Program-made: the position numbers and the translations under genes
Shown here: positions 61,221-64,000 of the stretch, in pieces
Layout of the letters: each line of letters opens with the position of its first letter
Position numbering within the stretch: the first letter of the stretch is position 1
The notes under the pieces: model-generated
Database searches by the model: none
Told to the model about the DNA's origin: nothing
Seen by the model: only the letters and a program-made list of their open reading frames with translations
Assembly: GCF_030444335.1 (NCBI RefSeq)
Contig: NZ_CP128595.1
Span: forward strand, 1,178,001-1,242,000
Direction: 5' to 3'
Origin: Polaribacter huanghezhanensis
GTDB taxonomy: Bacteria; Bacteroidota; Bacteroidia; Flavobacteriales; Flavobacteriaceae
DNA: 64,000 bases

Positions 61221-61904
61221 AGTACACGAATCCCAAATAGGATCTTTTGATAAAGGAGCAATTACAGAAATTTCTTCTTTGCTTACAGGATGAATAAAAT
61301 TTATTTTTCGTGCATGTAAATGAATACTCCCATCTTTATTACTTCTGTTAAAACCATATTTTAAGTCGCCTTTTATTGGTGATCCAATTGTAGCTAATTG
61401 ACATCTAATTTGATGATGACGACCGGTTTCTAAATCGATTTCTAACAGCGAATAATTATCTAGTTTTCTAATGGTTTTATAATGTAAAACAGCTTTTTTA
61501 CTGCCATCAATTTCTTTAGAATACGCGGTAGATTTGTTGTTTTTTGGATTCTTTTTTAGAAAATTAATTAAGGTATCCGATTCTTTTTCTGGTTGATTTT
61601 TTACAACTGCCCAATAGGTCTTTTGAATGGTTTTATCACGTAACATTTTGTTTAATCTTTCGAGAGCTTTAGAAGTTCTTGCAAAAATGATCACGCCGCT
61701 TGTTGGTCTGTCTAATCTGTGGACAACTCCTAAAAAAACATCACCTGGTTTGTTGTATTTCTTTTTGATGTATTCTTTAACAACATCACTTAAAGGTTTG
61801 TCGCCCGTTTTATCACCTTGAGAAATATCGCCAGCACGTTTGTTTACAATAACAATGTGATTGTCTTCAAATAAAACTTGCAAATTTTCTTTGGTAGATA
61901 ACAT
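61218..61904 (-). CDS. RluA-family pseudouridine synthase
   Basis: A 228-residue enzyme converting uridine to pseudouridine in rRNA or tRNA. Catalytic motif HRLDRPTSGVIIFA; LEIDLETGRHHQIRCQLA and NKRAGDISQ are family segments. No S4 domain, so RluC/D-type targets are unlikely and its site is unknown. 5 bp after engB. Confidence 0.9.
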   Translation of the reverse strand: MLSTKENLQVLFEDNHIVIVNKRAGDISQGDKTGDKPLSDVVKEYIKKKYNKPGDVFLGVVHRLDRPTSGVIIFARTSKALERLNKMLRDKTIQKTYWAVVKNQPEKESDTLINFLKKNPKNNKSTAYSKEIDGSKKAVLHYKTIRKLDNYSLLEIDLETGRHHQIRCQLATIGSPIKGDLKYGFNRSNKDGSIHLHARKINFIHPVSKEEISVIAPLSKDPIWDSCT

Positions 61905-61909
61905 GACTG

Positions 61910-62521
61910 TTATTTGAAATTATCAGCAACATCAACGTTTACATTATCAATAAAATCTAAAACTTCTTTTCTTCCAAGACTTGTTGTTGATGAAGTTAAA
62001 AATGATTCAGGAAGTGTTTCCCAATACGTAAGTAATTTCTTTTTGTAAGAAGCAATTTGATTGTTTATTTTAGAACTTCCAATTTTATCAGCTTTGGTAA
62101 AAACGATGCAAAACGGAATTTGATTTTCTCCTAAAAACTGCATAAATTCGATGTCTATTTTCTGCGGATCATGTCTGCTATCAATTAAAACAAAGGTACA
62201 AACCAATTGTTCTCTTTCTTTAAAATAATTTTCTATAAAGTGTTGAAAAATGGTTCTTTTCTTTTTAGAAATTTGTGCATAACCATAACCAGGTAAATCC
62301 ACTAAAAACCAAGATTCATTTATTTTAAAATGATTGATTAATTGTGTTTTTCCAGGTTTTCCAGAAGTTTTAGCTAAATCTTTTCGCTCCATCAACATGT
62401 TGATTAAAGAAGATTTACCAACATTAGAACGACCAATAAAAGCGTATTCTGGAATTCTGTCTTTGGGTGCATTGGTAACATTACTGTTACTCATTACAAA
62501 TTCTGCCGATTTGATTTTCAT
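61910..62521 (-). CDS. engB: Ribosome biogenesis GTPase YihA/YsxC/EngB
   Basis: A 203-residue essential-type GTPase of 50S assembly. G1 GRSNVGKSSLINML, G2 SGKPGKTQ, G3 DLPGYGYAQIS, G4 FTKADKI. Length and order standard. Between a hydrolase (6 bp upstream) and the pseudouridine synthase (5 bp downstream) in one transcript. Confidence 0.95.
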   Translation of the reverse strand: MKIKSAEFVMSNSNVTNAPKDRIPEYAFIGRSNVGKSSLINMLMERKDLAKTSGKPGKTQLINHFKINESWFLVDLPGYGYAQISKKKRTIFQHFIENYFKEREQLVCTFVLIDSRHDPQKIDIEFMQFLGENQIPFCIVFTKADKIGSSKINNQIASYKKKLLTYWETLPESFLTSSTTSLGRKEVLDFIDNVNVDVADNFK

Positions 62522-62527
62522 TTGAAA

Positions 62528-63292
62528 TTAAATGTTTCTAGAAGTGAGCCAAGCGTCTAAAAGATTGTTGAACTCCTTTGGTCTTTCCATCATTGCCGCA
62601 TGACCACATTTATCTACCCAAAATAATTCAGAATCGGGTAAAAGCTTGTCAAAATCTACCGCAACTTCTGGCGGCGTAACTTTATCTTGTTTTCCCCAAA
62701 TCAAACAAGTTGGTTGGCTCATTTTTGGTAAATCTTTTGCCATATTATGCCTTATTGCACTTTTGGCAATTGCTAAGGTTCTTATTAAGGAGTTTCTGTT
62801 GTTAATTACAACATAAACATCATCAATCAATTCTTCTGTTGCAATAGCAGGATCGTAAAAAACATCACGAGCTTTTTGAGTTACATATCCTCTATCTCCT
62901 CTTCTAGGGTAGCTATCTCCCATGGTATTTTCATAGAGTCCAGAACTCCCAGTTAGCACCAGTGCTTTTACTTTATCTGGGTAATGTTTTGAAAAATAGA
63001 GACCAATATGTCCGCCTAAAGAGTTTCCAACTAGTACGATTTTGTCTAGTTTTTTAAACTCGATAAAATCATTTAAAAATTTTGCTAAATTTTTAATATT
63101 GGTTTTTAATAAAGGCAAAGAATATAAAGGTAATTCAGGAATTAAAACTTTATAGCCTTTTTTAGAAAAATGATTAAAAGTAGCATCAAAATTACTTAAC
63201 GCTCCCATTAGCCCATGCAATACAACTATTGCTTGTCCTTCACCTGCTTCTGCGTATGTAAACTTACCTTCAGTAATTAAGTTTTCTGTCAT
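62528..63292 (-). CDS. Alpha/beta hydrolase
   Basis: A 254-residue hydrolase. Oxyanion region LHGLMGALSNFD, nucleophile Ser in GNSLGGHIGLYF, acid in WGKQDKVTPP, and His in CGHAAMMERP. Substrate unknown. First gene of the hydrolase - engB - rluA-type transcript, with a -7 box at 63319-63326. Divergent from mraZ. Confidence 0.88.
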   Translation of the reverse strand: MTENLITEGKFTYAEAGEGQAIVVLHGLMGALSNFDATFNHFSKKGYKVLIPELPLYSLPLLKTNIKNLAKFLNDFIEFKKLDKIVLVGNSLGGHIGLYFSKHYPDKVKALVLTGSSGLYENTMGDSYPRRGDRGYVTQKARDVFYDPAIATEELIDDVYVVINNRNSLIRTLAIAKSAIRHNMAKDLPKMSQPTCLIWGKQDKVTPPEVAVDFDKLLPDSELFWVDKCGHAAMMERPKEFNNLLDAWLTSRNI

Positions 63293-63318
63293 GGTCTAAA
63301 TTGATTTTGACTTTGTGG

Positions 63319-63326
63319 CAAATGTA
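63319..63326 (-). promoter_or_regulatory. Hydrolase-engB operon -7 element
   Basis: Minus-strand TACATTTG, 26 bp upstream of ATG 63292. Confidence 0.5.
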
Positions 63327-63386
63327 GTTTTTTTTTAGGACATATACATCTTTAACACAATGAGCAGAATTCTAAACGTATGTATT

Positions 63387-63453
63387 AAAGTGTCAATATT
63401 TTACGTTAAAATGAATTTTTTGCAATAAAGTGGTAAAAAGTGGTAAAAAGTGG
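63387..63453 (+). promoter_or_regulatory. MraZ box array
   Basis: AAAGTGG at 63427, 63437 and 63447 (10-bp steps) plus AAAGTGT at 63387, exactly 40 bp (four helical turns) before the first. The array overlaps the -33 region of the mraZ promoter, so MraZ binding should repress its own operon. Confidence 0.72.
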
Positions 63454-63464
63454 TAAAAAATTTC

Positions 63465-63472
63465 TACTTTTG
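63465..63472 (+). promoter_or_regulatory. dcw operon -7 element
   Basis: TACTTTTG, 30 bp upstream of the mraZ ATG. The -33 position falls within the MraZ boxes. Confidence 0.62.
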
Positions 63473-63502
63473 AAAATCAAACTAAGAGGTAACTAGAAAT
63501 TA

Positions 63503-63967
63503 ATGAATCTAATTGGTACATACGAATGCAAGGCCGATGCTAAAGGAAGAGTGATGTTTTCATCCGCTTTGAAGAAGCAGTTGTTGCCTGTTGTATCTGA
63601 AGGATTTGTAGTGAAAAGAGCAGTTTTTCAATCTTGTTTGGAGTTGTATCCGATGAAAGAATGGAATTTGATGATGGATAAAATCAATACGTTAAATCGG
63701 TTTGTGAAAAAGAATAATGATTTTATCAGAAGGTTTACAGCTGGAGTTAAAGAGGTTGAGTTAGATGCCTCTGGACGATTATTAATTCCGAAAGATTTAT
63801 GTCAGTTTGCTGGAATAGAAAAGCAAGTTGTGCTGTCGTCAGCAGTCAATATTATTGAAATTTGGGATAAAGATAAGTATGAGAATGCGATAGATGATGC
63901 CGCAGTTGATTTTGCAGAATTGGCTGAAGATGTAATGGGAAATACCGATGCAGATGAGTTATCATGA
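63503..63967 (+). CDS. mraZ: Transcriptional regulator MraZ
   Basis: First gene of the division and cell-wall (dcw) cluster; a DNA-binding protein that represses this operon. 154 residues, two SpoVT/AbrB-like halves with the DxxxR motifs DAKGRVMF and DASGRLLIP. Binds repeated boxes in front of its own gene, which are visible here. Its last 14 bp overlap rsmH. Confidence 0.95.
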   Translation: MNLIGTYECKADAKGRVMFSSALKKQLLPVVSEGFVVKRAVFQSCLELYPMKEWNLMMDKINTLNRFVKKNNDFIRRFTAGVKEVELDASGRLLIPKDLCQFAGIEKQVVLSSAVNIIEIWDKDKYENAIDDAAVDFAELAEDVMGNTDADELS

Positions 63968-64000
63968 TCCGGTTTTATTAAAGGAAAGCGTTGATGCTTT
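63954..64000 (+). CDS. rsmH: 16S rRNA m4C1402 methyltransferase RsmH, N-terminus (runs off window)
   Basis: ATG 63954 opens a second frame reading MSYHDPVLLKESVDA up to the window end. HxPVLLxE is the invariant RsmH start, and rsmH follows mraZ in nearly all dcw clusters. Only 15 codons are visible. Confidence 0.9.
   Translation, partial: MSYHDPVLLKESVDA

Noticed and set aside
1-64000. tRNA, rRNA, insertion sequences, prophage genes, CRISPR arrays, att sites
   Set aside because: None could be supported by reading: no transposase or integrase motifs, no regular spacer arrays, and no cloverleaf sequence recognised in the intergenic gaps.

Overview
The window reads as a contiguous chromosomal piece of a marine-type Bacteroidota, most likely family Flavobacteriaceae (Polaribacter/Tenacibaculum-like). 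The grounds are strong A+T bias, Bacteroidota promoters of the TTG-N(17-22)-TAnnTTTG type in front of many genes, near absence of Shine-Dalgarno sequences, tight TAATG/ATGA junctions, and family-typical proteins (DUF3127, GH3-like adenylase, PurE/PurK pair, VPS10-like propeller, M24 peptidase). No rRNA, tRNA, insertion sequence, prophage or CRISPR was seen. Most of the window is housekeeping; the accessory flavour is concentrated at about 35-50 kb.

Layout. 1-4 kb: a minus-strand operon pabB - two small unknown genes - serine hydrolase - tilS. 4-14 kb: Na+ symporter, lpd, haem-binding protein, glycosyltransferase, an M3 peptidase and purEK. 14-20 kb: a Rieske-fold lipoprotein that lacks most cluster ligands, greA with a terminator-like leader, an NsrR-like Rrf2 regulator next to the Fe-S repair protein RIC, HIT, an orphan histidine kinase, flavin reductase, a DUF3127 protein with an SSB-like tail, and aat. 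20-35 kb: M24 peptidase, rsgA, a MazG-like gene, a giant Asp-box propeller, aroA, queA, rlmN, prenyl synthase, a GH3-like enzyme, DUF2797 and a nitrilase. 35-44 kb: a three-gene membrane glycosyltransferase operon, a two-gene membrane-ferredoxin/flavoprotein redox module, a GH113-like lipoprotein and a tandem UspA protein. 44-49.5 kb: an arsenosugar cluster (arsM, nucleoside phosphorylase, DUF2064 transferase, radical SAM arsS, peroxidase-like protein, DUF547), followed by a broken ORF and a decayed second arsM 3' end. 49.5-64 kb: queuosine-precursor transporter, fabD, corA, galE, DegT aminotransferase, penicillin acylase, an alkB-aldehyde dehydrogenase-nitroreductase string, rluA, engB, a hydrolase and the start of the dcw cluster (mraZ, rsmH).

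What stands out. (1) A dispersed short repeat occurs about ten times. Its 12-nt core GAGCGSAGTCGA is flanked by 4-nt arms that differ between copies but stay complementary, so a small hairpin appears to be what is conserved. Two copies, and one related diverged copy, are read in frame inside conserved proteins (pabB, aat, a GT-C enzyme). (2) The arsenosugar operon has a decayed second ArsM C-terminus beside it. (3) Several regulatory devices are visible directly: three 10-bp-spaced MraZ boxes plus a phased fourth before mraZ; a shared dyad before the NsrR-like gene and ric; a hairpin plus T-run in the greA leader; and promoters so close to start codons (pabB, aat, the histidine kinase) that the mRNAs are probably nearly leaderless.

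All functional calls come from reading motifs and recalling families. No searches were run.
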